The position numbers and the translations under genes are program-made. The notes below the pieces were generated by a model. It saw nothing but the letters and a program-made list of their open reading frames with translations, made no database searches and was not told the DNA's origin. Below, piece by piece: positions 45,704 through 57,825 of a stretch of DNA of 64,000 nt. The stretch's first letter is position 1, and the number at the start of each line of letters is the position of its first letter. Source of the stretch: Gongronella butleri (Eukaryota; Mucoromycota; Mucoromycetes; Mucorales; Cunninghamellaceae); contig JAIWZP010000013.1 in NCBI GenBank assembly GCA_025201375.1, positions 310,001-374,000 on the forward strand, written 5' to 3'.

Positions 45704-45910
45704 ATGCCTCCAAAGCCATGCAAGCCAAATCATATCAACATTTTCAATGGCCCTGCTTGCGATTGTGATGATGAGCCTCCTCCACCTCCTCCTCCTCCTC
45801 CCCCTACTGGGCCTCCTCCCTTGGTGCAAGGCAATCCGTCCCTTGGCAATCCACGACAGGTGTCCGAGATTGGAAAGCCAGTAAAAGACATAGAGTGCTT
45901 AATCATGTGA
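45704..45910 (+). CDS. Small proline-rich protein with C-terminal CaaX box
   Basis: A 68-residue intronless ORF starting MPPKPCKPNHINIF. Residues 6, 19 and 21 are Cys, followed by acidic residues and a run of ten prolines from residue 25, then GPPPLV. It ends in DIECLIM: a Cys, two aliphatics and Met directly before the stop, which fits a CaaX prenylation signal of farnesyl type. I do not recognise a family. Small CaaX proteins in fungi include peptide pheromone precursors, G-gamma subunits and membrane tethers; none of these is shown. The context supports a real gene modestly: a TATA box, a pyrimidine leader and a tail-to-tail position 113 bases from the ALDH7-like gene. It may also be chance, since the ORF is short and simple in composition. 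Confidence 0.45.
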   Translation: MPPKPCKPNHINIFNGPACDCDDEPPPPPPPPPPTGPPPLVQGNPSLGNPRQVSEIGKPVKDIECLIM

Positions 45911-46023
45911 ATTAAAAAAATGAAATGAATGCCACGCACGCGTCTTCTGAAGCCAATTCTTTGTCCCGCCAAAGCGCACCATTATTTTATTTTTTATTAT
46001 TATTTATACATTGAGAAGCATTT

Positions 46024-48154
46024 CTAACCAAAGTTGATGCCTTGGGCAAGAGGCAGAGCGCCAGAATAGTTGATTGTGCTAATAAAAGAAAATAAAAAGT
46101 GGAAGAGGTGAATCAAATGGAGCTTCTCTGTGTAACCCGAAGGCCGTGTTTTTGGTACAGGCACCAAAGCCAAGAACCAAAGCCCAATTCGTAACCAAAT
46201 CTTACCAAGTACCACGGCGGCAGTATTGCTTCCAGCTGTCACTGCCACTCTCACGGCCACCGCCAGTCTCCTTTTCACCACCAAAGGCGCCGCCAATTTC
46301 AGCACCATTGGTCGGGATGTTGACATTGATGATGCCCGAGTCGGCACCGTTGGCACCAATCCATCTGAAGATGGTGCTAGGGTTGGTTGTGAAGATGGAG
46401 CTGGAAAGGCCTTGGCTCACGCCATTGTTGATGGCAATGGCTTCATCGAGGGTCTGTGGCGAGAGAGTGAGGGGGGGAAGGGGGATGAGACGTGTTGTCA
46501 ATTTCTTGTTTTTTCCATTTTTGTCCATTTTTCATTCTTTTTCATCGTTTTTTTCATTTTCTTTACCTTGTACGTCATGGTGTGGAGAATTGGGACGAAT
46601 GCCTCGTTCTTTGCAACATCCATGTCTGGCGTGACACGTGTGAGCGTTGGTGCGACAAAGTTGCCATGTTGGAGAGGCCCGTCCTTGAGGACCTTGCCGC
46701 CAAAGAGGATTTCGCCGCCTTGTTCCTTGACCTGGGCGAGTGTGCGCTCGTAGACGTCCACGGCATCCTTTGTGTGCAAGGGGCCGCACAGGACGCCATC
46801 CTCGAGGGGGTCGCCCACCTTGACCTGGCCATATGCCTTGACCAGGCGCTCCATGAGCGTGTCGTAGACGGATTCGTGCACAATGAGGCGGCGCGTCGTC
46901 GTGCAACGCTGTCCCGCGGTGCCCACGGCGGCGAACAGGATGGCGCGCGACGCGAGATCCAGATCGCTGTCCTCGGTCACAATAATGGCATTGTTGCCAC
47001 CCAATTCCAGGATCGACTTGCCAAAGCGCTCTTGCACAACCGTGCCCACGGCGCGACCCACCTTGGTCGACCCCGTAAACGACACAGCGTGTGCGCGCTT
47101 GTCCTTGGCCATGTACTCACCAACATCCGACCCACCCGTCACAAGCGAGCACAGCGCAGGAGGCAAATTGTGCTCCTTGAGCGTCTTTTCCAAAATCTTG
47201 GTCACAGCAATGGACACGAGCGGCGTCGTGGGCGACGGCTTCCAGAGCACACCATTACCGGCCACAAGCGCAATCGCGCTATTCCAGCCATACACGGCAA
47301 CTTTTTTTTAAAAAAAAAACGCGTCAGAGACAAAACTGAAGAGAAATCAAGTGTTTTTTTTTTGTCTTTTTTTTTTTTTTTTTACCTGGGAAATTGAAAG
47401 CGCTGATGACACCAACGGTACCAAGAGGGTTCCAGGTTTCGAGCATGACGTGACCAGGGCGCTCCGAGGGAATCATGGCGCCATTGAGCATGCGTGACAG
47501 GCCCAAAGCATATTCCAAAATGTCAATGTATTCTTGCACCTCGCCAATGCCCTCAGGAAGGATCTTGCCCATCTCCAAAGACACAAGCTTGCCCAAAGGT
47601 TGAAGATTCTTCACAAGCGCGTCGCGCATCGCCAACAAAACCTGGCCACGCTGCGGCACAGGCATCTAAAAAGTGGGCGCGTACAATTAAAATTAAAAAA
47701 AATGACATTGAACAATCGCAATTGATCCAATGTGTTTTTCCACGACCATTTCTTACCTCTTGCCAGATCTTTTGCGCCTCGGCAACTCGGTCAAACGCAT
47801 GATCAAGCTCTGGCACAGTGCCCTGTGAGTTGGAAGGAAAAAAAAAAGTGAATCAAGGCTCCGCTCACCCTCCTTTTTTTGATTTTTATCATGCCCAATG
47901 GCGCTTACCTGGATCACCTCCGCAATGACTTGATTGTTTACGGGGTTCAATGAGGGCACCACATCACCTGCGCCCTTCCATTCGCCATCAAAGACGCCCT
48001 TGTTGTTTGTCTTGCCCAATCCAAGCTGCTCAAGGACCTGGCTGTGCGATGAATAGGCGCGCGTCGCATGGACGGCCGCGGCACGGGCGCTCAAGGATGT
48101 CAAGGACCGCTGCGCAAGCTGACGGTGCAAGGTGGATGCGACTCTCGATAACAT
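46024..48154 (-). CDS. ALDH7-family aldehyde dehydrogenase (alpha-aminoadipic semialdehyde dehydrogenase-like)
   Basis: A multi-exon gene, about 530 residues, with a likely mitochondrial presequence ([21 protein letters not shown]). Features of ALDH7A1/antiquitin are plain: [35 protein letters not shown], the NAD loop SFTGSTKVG, general base Glu in LELGGNNAI, catalytic Cys in [13 protein letters not shown], and [21 protein letters not shown], ending in [10 protein letters not shown]. In animals the enzyme oxidises alpha-aminoadipic semialdehyde in lysine breakdown and betaine aldehyde; fungal members may have the same or broader aldehyde use. The intron after the segment ending in SAFNFP begins with GTA and an A-rich tract. 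All catalytic residues are present, so activity is expected. Confidence 0.93.
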
Positions 48155-48420
48155 GGTGAAAAATAAAAAGCAATTGAGAGAAAAAAGATAAGAAAGATGA
48201 ACAAAAAAAAAACACGGTCCACACGCTCTTTTAAATCAGGCGCATCGCCTGGCGTGAGAAAGTAAGCCCCGTCTTTGCGTACGCCCGTGAGAAAGCGACT
48301 GAGTTTGATTCATTGGGCCATGACGCATCCCACGCACGTATGAAAATCAGCCCGAATCATGCTTTTATTTTTTATTTTTCTGTCGACATGCCAATTGGCA
48401 AGCCTTCACCCCCCAACAGC

Positions 48421-49251
48421 TCATGCCTGAGGCGCATCCGATTCTATATGAAGGAAGAAATCCTCGGATGAATGGACTAGGCTCCCGCGGCTTTGCACGG
48501 CATCGTCTTTTTTTTCATTTTCTTTCTTTCTTTTTCATTTTTTTTTTTTTTTTTTTTTTTTACCTTGCAAAATGCCGCGTTCCACGAGCTTGGAGGGATC
48601 AGGGCGGTCGGCGATCTTGTGATCCATGGCATTTTCCAACCGATGGCGCTCAAGATCCATTTGCGATCGTTGCAAGGCAGGCGCGACCTCCGTGTCTACG
48701 CATAAAAAAAAAAAAAAAGGAAGTCAGCCTCTTGTGCTGTGCCCATACACACACTCTCTCTTTCAGAAAAGGTGCATGAATCGATAGAAATAGCATCCGC
48801 GGACCCACCTTTTAGGATGTTTTGTTCGACCAATTGCTCTCGTGTAGGTCGTTGGTCGATCTTATGACGCAGCACGTCCTCAACGTGTCGCTTGCTTAGC
48901 TCGTCGGCCTGCTGCTGCAGCGCGGGTGCCAGCTTGCCGTCTAAAAAAGAAAAAATTCAGGTGTCACAAGGTAATTATCGCCTTGTGCTCTGGAATTGCC
49001 CAATGCCCATTCACGCACACACCCCGTACCCTTCATGATGCCGCGATTGACCAGCTCTTGCGCTTCGGGGCGACTCGCGAGAAATGAGTCCAGCTTGGCG
49101 ACTTCAGGATTGTCTTATTTTTTTTTTTAAAAAAAAAAAGTGAGTTTGCGTGGCCACGCCCTGTTTCCCACGCAACGCGTGCTCTTGGGAGTGTGCGTAT
49201 CATCCTTCCGTATTTTTTTTTTCGTGTGCACGTACTAGATGGGATTGTCAT
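48421..49251 (-). CDS. Short RPEL-repeat protein
   Basis: Five small exons (49251-49236, 49113-49030, 48940-48809, 48695-48564, 48443-48421) give 128 residues; junctions between exons 2 and 5 all fall in phase 1. Each of exons 3 and 4 is 132 bases and encodes one unit with the same design: L-A/V-P-A-L-Q, a helix with ERHRLENAM or KRHVEDVL, HKI, then RP-x(5-6)-LVE-x-x-IL. Exon 2 holds a shorter related unit (SRPEAQELVNRGIMK). The RP-x-x-L core matches RPEL motifs, which bind G-actin in animal MRTF and Phactr proteins. Short RPEL proteins occur in fungi but their role is not established. The equal exon lengths point to exon duplication. The last exon uses an acceptor after ATATAG; another nearby AG is possible. 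Confidence 0.8.
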
Positions 49252-49573
49252 GGGCGCCTGGGAGGAAGAAAAAAATCAAACGAGAGAAAAAGAAGAAAAG
49301 AGATGATGGGAATCTAATGAGCTACTTTTTCTCGACCCCCACCGATACATGAGCTGGTCACGAGATGCATGCAAAAAAAAAGTCTATTTTTGTCGCGTGC
49401 ATGAAAAGAATCGTTGCCTTTTAATGATTGTTTTCGCCAAGTCGAGCGATTCTCCTTGCATGATTTTATTTACATGAGTGTTGGATGGTATGCTACATGG
49501 AGGATGTCAAGGTGGAAATGAGAGGGAAAGGGAAAAGGGAAAAGGAACGTGAGAGAAAACGAGAGAAATGAGG
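49252..49573. other. Spacer between RPEL gene and MYSM1-like gene
   Basis: About 320 bases between two minus-strand genes. It should hold the RPEL promoter and the MYSM1-like 3' untranslated region. No coding sequence is supported. Confidence 0.45.
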
Positions 49574-52500
49574 CTAATGAGGGGAGACGACATTGCGCAC
49601 GCTGTCGGTGTCTTGCAGCGGCTGGGCCGCATCTGCGGCAGAAGCATTCGCGTCCTCAGTGGCACGCTGATCAACAAATTCCGTCTTGATCAGATCAGCC
49701 ACTTGCGAGATAAACGTGTCAACGTGGAATTGATCCACAAACAGATTGTTGCACATCGATGTCAGCAGCTTGTCCAGACGCGTGTGTTCCCCATACTTTG
49801 ACAGCATGTCCACCTTGCTGCAGAATGAGAAAAAATAGAAAAAAAAAAAAAAAAAAAAACGTAAGCGTTTTTGCCAAAAAGAGGGGAAAAGATGCAAAAC
49901 GCGAAAAAGCACGACGCGTCGCGCTGGTCTGCCTTTGCTTACTGCTCATAATTCTGATACTCCATGACCAGCTCCTTCAATTGCTCCATGACAGATGGCG
50001 TGAGCTTGTGTTCCTCGATGGTTTTTTGCTCGCACGCATAAGGTGTGCCTAGAAATGTACGTGTCAGTGTGCATCGTACACCATTTTTTTCATCTTACGA
50101 TAGGATCGATCTTCATTCCACTCTTTGCTGATGAAGAAATACTCGAATTGAGAGTAGCGGCTCTTGGCAGTCTCGTCGTACGGTGAGATGATCGCGCCAA
50201 AGAATGGCTCGTCGCCGGTTTGTTGCATGCGGAACAATGTCTAAAAATAAAATTCAGCGTGAGCAACCATAAAAAAAAAAACAGAGAGAGAGGGACAATG
50301 AGCAAGACATTTTTCCTGACCTGATAGGACGTCTGATTCTCAATGTCACGAATGCTTGGATGAGGAGCAAACGTGGGGTGCGAGTGGTACCAGCCGACAA
50401 CCGTGAGCCCCTTGGCGGCAAAGACCTCGCGTGCTTTCATTTCCGACTCGGGATCCATCTCGCATTGGATCCCAGTGCTCGTGCTCCTGCAGGGAAACAC
50501 GGTGTCGACGATCAAACGCTTGGTTGGGGTGTTTTCGTCGGTATTGGTGGCCGCAGAGGGCGCAATGTCGACAAAGGTGCCACCAAGCAGGCCGATGATC
50601 TCCGTGTGGGCGAGATGCGCGTGGAAATCCATCACCAACAGGCAATGACTCGCGATTTCAACCACAAAGGGCGCGATTTTCTGGTCATCGTTGTAATGCG
50701 AGACAGGGACCAAGCGGAATGGATCATTGCCACGGCCAAAGTCATCCCCTCCATAGTACTCGTGTGGATGATGACGTCGGATGCGCTTGGGCTTGGCTGC
50801 CACTGCCAAAAAAAGAATAAAATGGAGTGAGATCATATTGCGTCCCTAACCATTGCCCCCGCGGTATCCCCTGATTCTTACCTGCAGACTTTGGCACGCC
50901 ATGCTCAATGACGCGCCCCTCAAGTTCCTTGGGATCCACCCTAAAAACAAAGAATGGCCAAATACGGTGAGTGTCCGAGACCCTCCTTGTTTTGAACAGT
51001 CAGGTGAGCCCGCCAATAGCTTTTACCATTCTCCGATTTCGTTTCGCACCTTGCGCTTTCGCGGTCTAATATGGAAAAAAGCATGATTTGAGGATGTGTG
51101 TGACAAGATGGGCCGATCTGTTTCATCTTTTTTTTTCACTTTTTACCCGTCGTAGCCGAGGATCAAATCAGCTGCTGCATGCATACTGGTGACGGGCATC
51201 ATGAATTGGTCATTGTCAGGCTCGTCTGAAAGGGAATTTCGGCGGGGAGGGCGTGGTGCAGCATTGATGCAATCGACATTGATGGCGCCAATGGTCTCGA
51301 GGTACGCGTGGACGCGGCTGATGGCATTGACGTCACCGCAATTCTTGAGCTTCTTGCGCGCATTGGTCTTTGTCAGGTACTTTGGGCGTGTCTCGCTCCA
51401 GCTCTGCAGCAGAGAATTGCGAATCTTGAGGTAGCGCTCAGGGGTCTTCGAGTAATGATTCTGGAACCATTCTGGATTGGCTTTGCGCTCTTGCTCAGAC
51501 ACGTGCAGAGGATCAAACTTGAAAAAAAACAAACAAACAAAAGGGTGGGTGATCGGCCAACAATTCCTTTTTTTTCCCTCTCTTTTTTCGTTTTTTTTTT
51601 TTTTTACCTGCGGGGCATGATCATCGGGTATCGATTGGTCGGAAGGAGCGATGGGCTCGGCCAAAGACGGCTGCAGGGCATTATCGCGCGTGGCACTGGT
51701 CATCTGGTCAGATGCCTTGGACGCGTGGCCTTGGATGGGTGAGATGTCGTCATGATTCGCCTTGTTTTCTTCGTCGTCCAGCAAGACACGCGGCCGTTTG
51801 GGGATCAATGGCGGCGTGCTGCGTGCAAATTCCTCGTCGTCGCTCTGGACGCGGCTGCGGCCCGTTTTCTTGCGTGCGCGGCGCGTCGTCTTCGTCGGAG
51901 CGACAACCTCGTACGACATGGGCGCGTCTTTTTCTTCTTTTGACGCGTCATCGGCGGCGATCATCGGCGCATCCAAATCAGGTGGCACCGGCTCTGCGTC
52001 ACTGTCCTCCACTGACACTTCCTCGTCGTCTTCGTCGTCCTGGGTATCTGCAATTGTCGGTTGACGCGCTTCTTTCTTAGTGGCAGGCGCCTCCATCGCT
52101 TCCTTTTTGATGCCAGCCGGTTCCTGTTGCTCTGCTGGAGTGTCGTTGACCTTTTTATCATCTCTAGGCATGGAAGCTACAGGCTGGGACTTGATTTCCA
52201 CCTGGTTTTGCGGAAAGAGATGAAAAAACGAATTTGAGCGCTTGATGTTGCACAGTGCATCAATTTTTTGTACCTTGTTGTACGTCACCCAATGATGCGC
52301 GCGATTCTTGCATTGGAGCGGATTCCTCGTGCTGACGTGCTGGGCAATTGGCTTCCAATTGCCGTATCCGTATGAATCCTACATTTTTTTTTTTAAAAAA
52401 AAATCAATGGACGCGCTCAAGCTGTCATGTTTGTTTGCTTTACCAACGCAACCCGTAGTCGTTGATCTTCTTCATCTGTCCAACGCGTGTTGTGTGATGG

Positions 52501-53137
52501 CAGGACCGCGGATGAAATGACTTCTGCATGAAAAAAACGAAAAAATATAGAAAACACGCGTCAGTCGCGTCTCTTTTTTTTTTTTTATCCACCCGATTCG
52601 ATCGTCCCCCCCCTTTTTTTGTTTGCTTGGATGGCGTACCTGGTTGTTTTTGCTTCTTGTATGTGCGCTTGGGCGCGCTTGTCTTCTTTTTTGTTTTGTT
52701 TTCCGTCATGGATAGATGCTCGTGATAAAGTTCTTCCTCGCGCAGGAGCTGATCAATCAAAACACGCGTCTCGTCATCCATGTCGTCGTCCTATGCGCCC
52801 AAAAAAACCGTGTCTGTGAGCGTCAATTGCGCCGCTGGTGGCTTTATAGAGCGCAATTTTACGTGTTTGGCTGCTGGTGTGTCAAAAGAAGCAGCTGTAT
52901 CAATCTCCATGGGCACCACAGGAAGGTCAGCGGTGCTGGAAGCCGCTGGTGGCACGGCCGACATGTCGTTGACTGCGTCAAAGGCCCTAAATCCATACAA
53001 AAGCGAGAAACAAAAGGAAAAAAGCAATAATAATGGTGAGCTGACAAGACCATCGGAAAGAAATAGACATACGACCCAGAGTCCACGTCAACGCTGCCGC
53101 CTTCGTCAATATCAATAAAGTCGTTGTCGTCAGACAT
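49574..53137 (-). CDS. MYSM1-like histone H2A deubiquitinase (SANT-SWIRM-JAMM)
   Basis: About 13 exons join to roughly 870 residues. The acidic start MSDDNDFIDIDEGGS leads to a Lys-rich stretch, then a SANT domain (RWTDEEDQRLRVAL, GNWKPIAQHV, CKNRAHHWVTYNK). A long charged Ser/Asp/Glu linker follows. Next is a SWIRM domain (NPEWFQNHYSKTPERYLKIRN, GDVNAISRVHAYLETIGAIN), then RKRKVRNEIGEWVDPKELEGRVIEHG as in MYSM1, then the JAMM/MPN+ domain: Glu in HTEIIGLLGG and HSHPTFAPHPSIRD, which gives H-x-H-x7-S-x2-D, so zinc ligands and catalytic Glu are intact. In mammals MYSM1 removes ubiquitin from histone H2A and opens chromatin. The order and motifs fit the whole family, so the call is firm; histone activity here is inferred. 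Confidence 0.9.
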
Positions 53138-53893
53138 GGCTCGTTCGCAGCAGGATCGTCCACTGTGAAGGAAAAAGGAAGCGAAAAACACAGCAGTGCA
53201 GCAGAGGTCGTCTGCCAATTTCAAATTCCGCGATTCCAAGTCCACAAGGTGGCCATCATTATGCGGGGCCTGGTGCGTAGCGTGCCTTCTTCTTTCTTAT
53301 TTTCTTTTTTTTACGCGTTGATTGCGGGGAAATGCGTGTCGTGCCATGATGCCATGTGGCAAAGTCATGTAAAAGAGGGATTTTGATGAGACGGATCGAT
53401 AGCAGGATGAACAATTACGCACCCGAGCCGTAGGGGTCCCATCGATCAGGTCGTGTAACTTTTGAACCTATCATTCCGATGTTTTTTTTGGCCAACATCT
53501 GATCACTTGATCCCATCGTTCTTTCTTGTGCCGATGAAGTCATTTTTGCAAAAAGGATAAAATTTACTCCCAAGCGCCAACAAAAATAAAGCCCTCAATT
53601 GTGCGACATCCACTAAAAAAAAAAGATACAAAAATGGGCAAAAGCCATAGCCCTTTATGGCCGTATGTTGAATCCTGAATGTTTTATATAAAAATCACAT
53701 CTTGAACGACAAAAAGCGTCTTTTTTTCTATCCCATTTGATTTATTTTTTGTTCGTTTTCTTTTTTTTTTTTTGCAATTTTGCTTTTTTATCTTCCTTTG
53801 CGCACTGGACTAGTTGTTTGTCTCTGAAACTAATTGCAAAAGCAGTCGCGTGTATCCCCTCTCTCCCCTTTATTTTGCTGACATTGCGCCACC
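53138..53893. other. Divergent promoter region between MYSM1-like and H+-ATPase genes
   Basis: The flanking genes point outward. A TATATAAAA element lies at 53685-53693, roughly 200 bases before the H+-ATPase ATG, which sits in a CGCCACCATG start context. Pyrimidine tracts fill the stretch between. No coding sequence is supported. Confidence 0.5.
53685..53693 (+). promoter_or_regulatory. Putative TATA box of the H+-ATPase gene
   Basis: TATATAAAA about 200 bases upstream of the ATG, followed by a long CT-rich tract, a layout common in highly expressed fungal genes. Confidence 0.5.
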
Positions 53894-56800
53894 ATGACGT
53901 CTGATAACAAAGAAAGCGACAATGTGGACGTGGTTGTGGATTCGCAAGAGGTTGCCATTGAAGAGAAGCACAATCACACTGACAATGGCAATGTGCCTGA
54001 CATGAAGAGCCTTACTGTCGAGGAGCTCTATGACAAGGAGAAGTTTGATCTCTCCACCATGGAGCCCGGCGATGTTTTTACCCTACTAAGGTATATAAAA
54101 AAAAAAAAGTTGGGCATTGATCGGCGTGTGAGAGAGTGGGTTGGCGCACCAGCATGTGTTTCACGGTCTTCTTGGCACGTCCAACAAAGTTCAGTTCACA
54201 CCACTGACGGGGCCCCTTGCTCATTTTTATTGTTTTTTCAATTTTTTGTTGTTTTTTATGTTTGTAGGACGACGTCCAATGGTTTGTCCACCGAGGAAGC
54301 AGCCTCGCGTGCGGAAAAGTTTGGCTACAACCGCATTGAACACAAGGAGGTGAATCCACTTCTTCAATTCCTCGGGTTCATGTGGAATCCATTGTCGTGG
54401 GTAATGGAGATTGCAGCCATTGTGGCCATTGCGTTGTCCAATGGTGAAGGCCAGCCGCCCGACTGGGAAGATTTCATCGGCATTATGCTGCTGTTGCTTG
54501 CGAATTCGGTGATTGGATTTCTTGAGGAGCGCCAGGCTGGCAATGCCGTCAAGGCGTTGATGGACTCGCTTGCTCCCGAATGCAAGGTCAAGCGCGATGG
54601 CGAGTGGAAGACCATGGAGGCCGCCGAATTGGTGCCTGGCGACATCATCAGCATCAAGCTTGGCGACGTGATTCCCGCTGATGGCCGATTGATCACGGCG
54701 CACGGCCAGGTGTCCATTGACCAAGCCGCACTCACTGGCGAGTCGCTACCAGTAGGCAAAGACGCTGGCGACGAGATTTTCTCAGGCTCCACTGTCAAAC
54801 AAGGCGAGGCCGAGGCCGTCGTCATTGGCACGGGACTCAATACGTTTTTTGGACGCGCAGCCAAGCTCGTCGGAGATGCAAATGACGGTATTGGCCATTT
54901 GCAGCAGATCCTGGCCAAGATTGGTAACTTTTGCCTCATTTCCATCGGCACCTTCCTCATCCTCGAGCTGGTCATCATGTACCCGGCTTTCCACTATAAT
55001 TACCGACGTGGCATCAACAATCTCTTGGTCTTGCTTATTGGTGGCATCCCCATTGCCATGCCCACCGTGCTGTCCGTCACCCTGGCCATTGGTGCGAAGC
55101 AATTGGCCGAACACAAGGCCATTGTCACGCGCATCACTGCCATTGAAGAGATGGCCGCCGTCACCATTCTTTGTTCCGACAAAACAGGCACATTGACCCT
55201 TAACAAGCTCATTGTCGACAAGCCAACCATCAAGACCTACTCGGAATACAACGTGGACGACGTCGTAAGCTCTATTTTTTTTAAAGAAAAAAAAAAGAAA
55301 AAAAAAGTCAAAATGCTGATTTTCCTCCTTTTTTTTTCAGATCCGCATCTCCGCTTACGCGTGCCGCACCGAGAACCAAGATGCCATTGACTTTTGCATT
55401 GTCAATTCGTTGCCAGACCCCAAGCAAGTCCGTGAAGGCATTGAGGAATTGGACTTTGTGCCCTTCAACCCTGTCATCAAGCGCACGGAAATCACTTACC
55501 GACAGACGTCCGATGGCAAGGTGCTGCGCGCCACCAAGGGCATGTCACACTTCATTCTCGATTTGTGCACACGCGACAAGACCGAGCAGCAGATCAAGGC
55601 TCTTAATGACGACGTGGATGAATTTGCGCGTCGCGGGCTCCGCTCGCTGGCTGTGGCCGTCGATGAGGTGCCCAATGGCGAAAAGGACGGCGAGGGACTC
55701 GGCTTCCGCCTCGTTGGCCTGCTCCCCATCTATGACCCCCCTCGTGCGGACACAAAAGAGACAATTGATCGCGCCATTGCCCTTGGTGTCCAAGTCAAGA
55801 TGATTACCGGTGATCAGCTTGCCATTGCCAAGGAAACAGGCCGTCGCCTCGGCATGGGTGTAAGTTGAAAAAAACAAAAAAGACGCGTCATGCGCGGTGC
55901 AATTTGCCCTTTTTACGATTTTTGACTCTTTTTTTTCTTTTTTTTCTATTTTTAGGATAACATGTTCCTGTCGTCGACGCTCAAAGAGGGTCCGCCTCCA
56001 GGCTCTGGCTACTCCAATTTGGATGAGCTTGTTCTTGGCGCGGACGGCTTTGCTGGCGTGTATCCCGAGCACAAGTATGAAATTGTCGAGCGTTTGCAAG
56101 CATTGGGCCACATGACGGCCATGACTGGTGATGGTGTCAATGACGCGCCCGCGCTCTCAAAGTCCAATGTGGGTGTGGCTGTTGCCGACGCATCGGATGC
56201 AGCGCGTTCTGCCGCTGACATTGTTTTGACTGAGCCTGGTTTGTCGGTCATCATTGAAGCCTTGATCCACTCGCGCCAAATCTTCCAGCGCATGCGCAAT
56301 TACTCGATTTACACCTGCTCGGTCACGATTCGTGTGGTCGTTGGCTTTGCCATCCTGTGTTTTGCTTATCAATACGATTTCCCGCCGTTTATGGTGCTTA
56401 TTTTGGCCATTCTCAATGACGGCACCATCATGACCATCTCGACCGATCGTGTGCGTCCGTCACCTCATCCCGACCAATGGAATCTCTTGGAGATCTTCTC
56501 GTACGCCATTGTCTATGGTTTATACTTGGCCATTTCCACCATTGTCTTTTATACCGTTGCCTACAAGACGACCTTTTTCCATGATCACTTTGGCGCAGAC
56601 ATTTTCCAACCCGGCGACCAGAACAATGGCATCCTGCACTCGGTCATTTACCTGCAAGTGTCCACGATTTCGCAAGGTCTTATCTTTGTGACGCGCTCGC
56701 ATGGCTGGTTCTTCATGGAGCGGCCGTCGGTGCTGCTCATGTGTGCCTTTATGGTTGCCCAGCTTGTCGCCACCTTCATTTCCGTCTATGCCAATTGGGG

Positions 56801-57257
56801 CTTCACCAACATGGCCGGCTGCGGATGGCGCTGGGCAGGCATTGCCTGGATTTGGAACTTTGTCTGGTTCGCGCCATTGGATCTCATCAAATTCGCCATG
56901 CAGCGCATCTTCCGCCCACGCACCATTGCGCCTCTTGGCGACCACGGCTCGGGTCGCGCGTCGCGCCGCTCATCCATGTCCACATCCGCGCGTTACTATG
57001 CCAATCGCACCCAGTCCTTGCGTGCCCTCGAGCGCCCGCGCAACTTTGGACAGCGCCTCTTTGGTCTCAACAAGAAATTGTCCATGGAACCACACGAAAT
57101 GCGCCGCTTCTCTTCTGCTCAGGTAAAAAAAAAAAAAAAAAAAAAAGGGACGGAAATCAATCACGTGGCTGGAAACTCATGCCATGTTCCTTTTTTTTTT
57201 TAGACGAATCACGCGTCGCAAATTCTCAGCGGAGCAACTTCCGGCAGCGCAAAGTAG
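53894..57257 (+). CDS. Plasma-membrane H+-transporting P-type ATPase (PMA1-like)
   Basis: Five exons (53894 to about 54091; about 54269-55264; about 55341-55863; about 55956-57123; and about 57204-57257) give roughly 990 residues. Type IIIA hallmarks are present: actuator loop [11 protein letters not shown], phosphorylation site [67 protein letters not shown] and about ten transmembrane segments, including [20 protein letters not shown]. It pumps protons out and energises nutrient uptake and pH control. The C-terminal tail after the last membrane helix is long (about 100 residues) and rich in Ser/Arg, so autoinhibition and phosphorylation are likely, as in plants and yeast. The last short exon follows an intron whose donor is followed directly by an A tract. 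Confidence 0.96.
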
Positions 57258-57825
57258 AAAAAACCTCTTTCTTTTCTTTTTTTCGTTTTTATGCTTTCAA
57301 TGCCTTGAATCCACCATTGTCACCAAGTTTAAAATAAAAATAGCCCTTTTCTTGTGTTGGTTTCTTGCTTTTCACACTACTATAAAAAGAAGCTGTCTGA
57401 AAACGGCATCCGGCGCCCAATGCTAAGCCTGCCCTTGGTGCAAACTCCTTGAAACGCGTGCTGCGGCGCGTATTTTTATACATTTTTACGGATTTTGTGC
57501 AAACTTGATCATGAATGTGGAGAGACGTGCCCTGCATGAGATGCATGGCGCTCATAACGTGTGAAATCCTGTTATGCAGGATGTGATGTGATCGCCAGAA
57601 ACCGCCATTGGGGCTATTTTCGACATCAACGCACACACCGTTAGCAGCCAAACAGACATTGAACCTTATTTGTTTACCAAGGATCCGAGAACCATGTTTG
57701 GGCACCTGCTCATCTGGATCAGGACGTCTTTTTTTATTTTTAAACTGCCATTCGCTTTCTTTTTCCCCTTTTCTTGCATTTATCTGCTTTTCTTTTCTTT
57801 TTTTCTTTTTTTTTTTTTTTTGCCC
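57258..57825. other. Spacer between H+-ATPase and kelch-like genes
   Basis: Both neighbours are on the plus strand. The left part should hold the ATPase 3' untranslated region; the right part has a long CT tract ending just before the next ATG. I see no gene. Confidence 0.5.
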
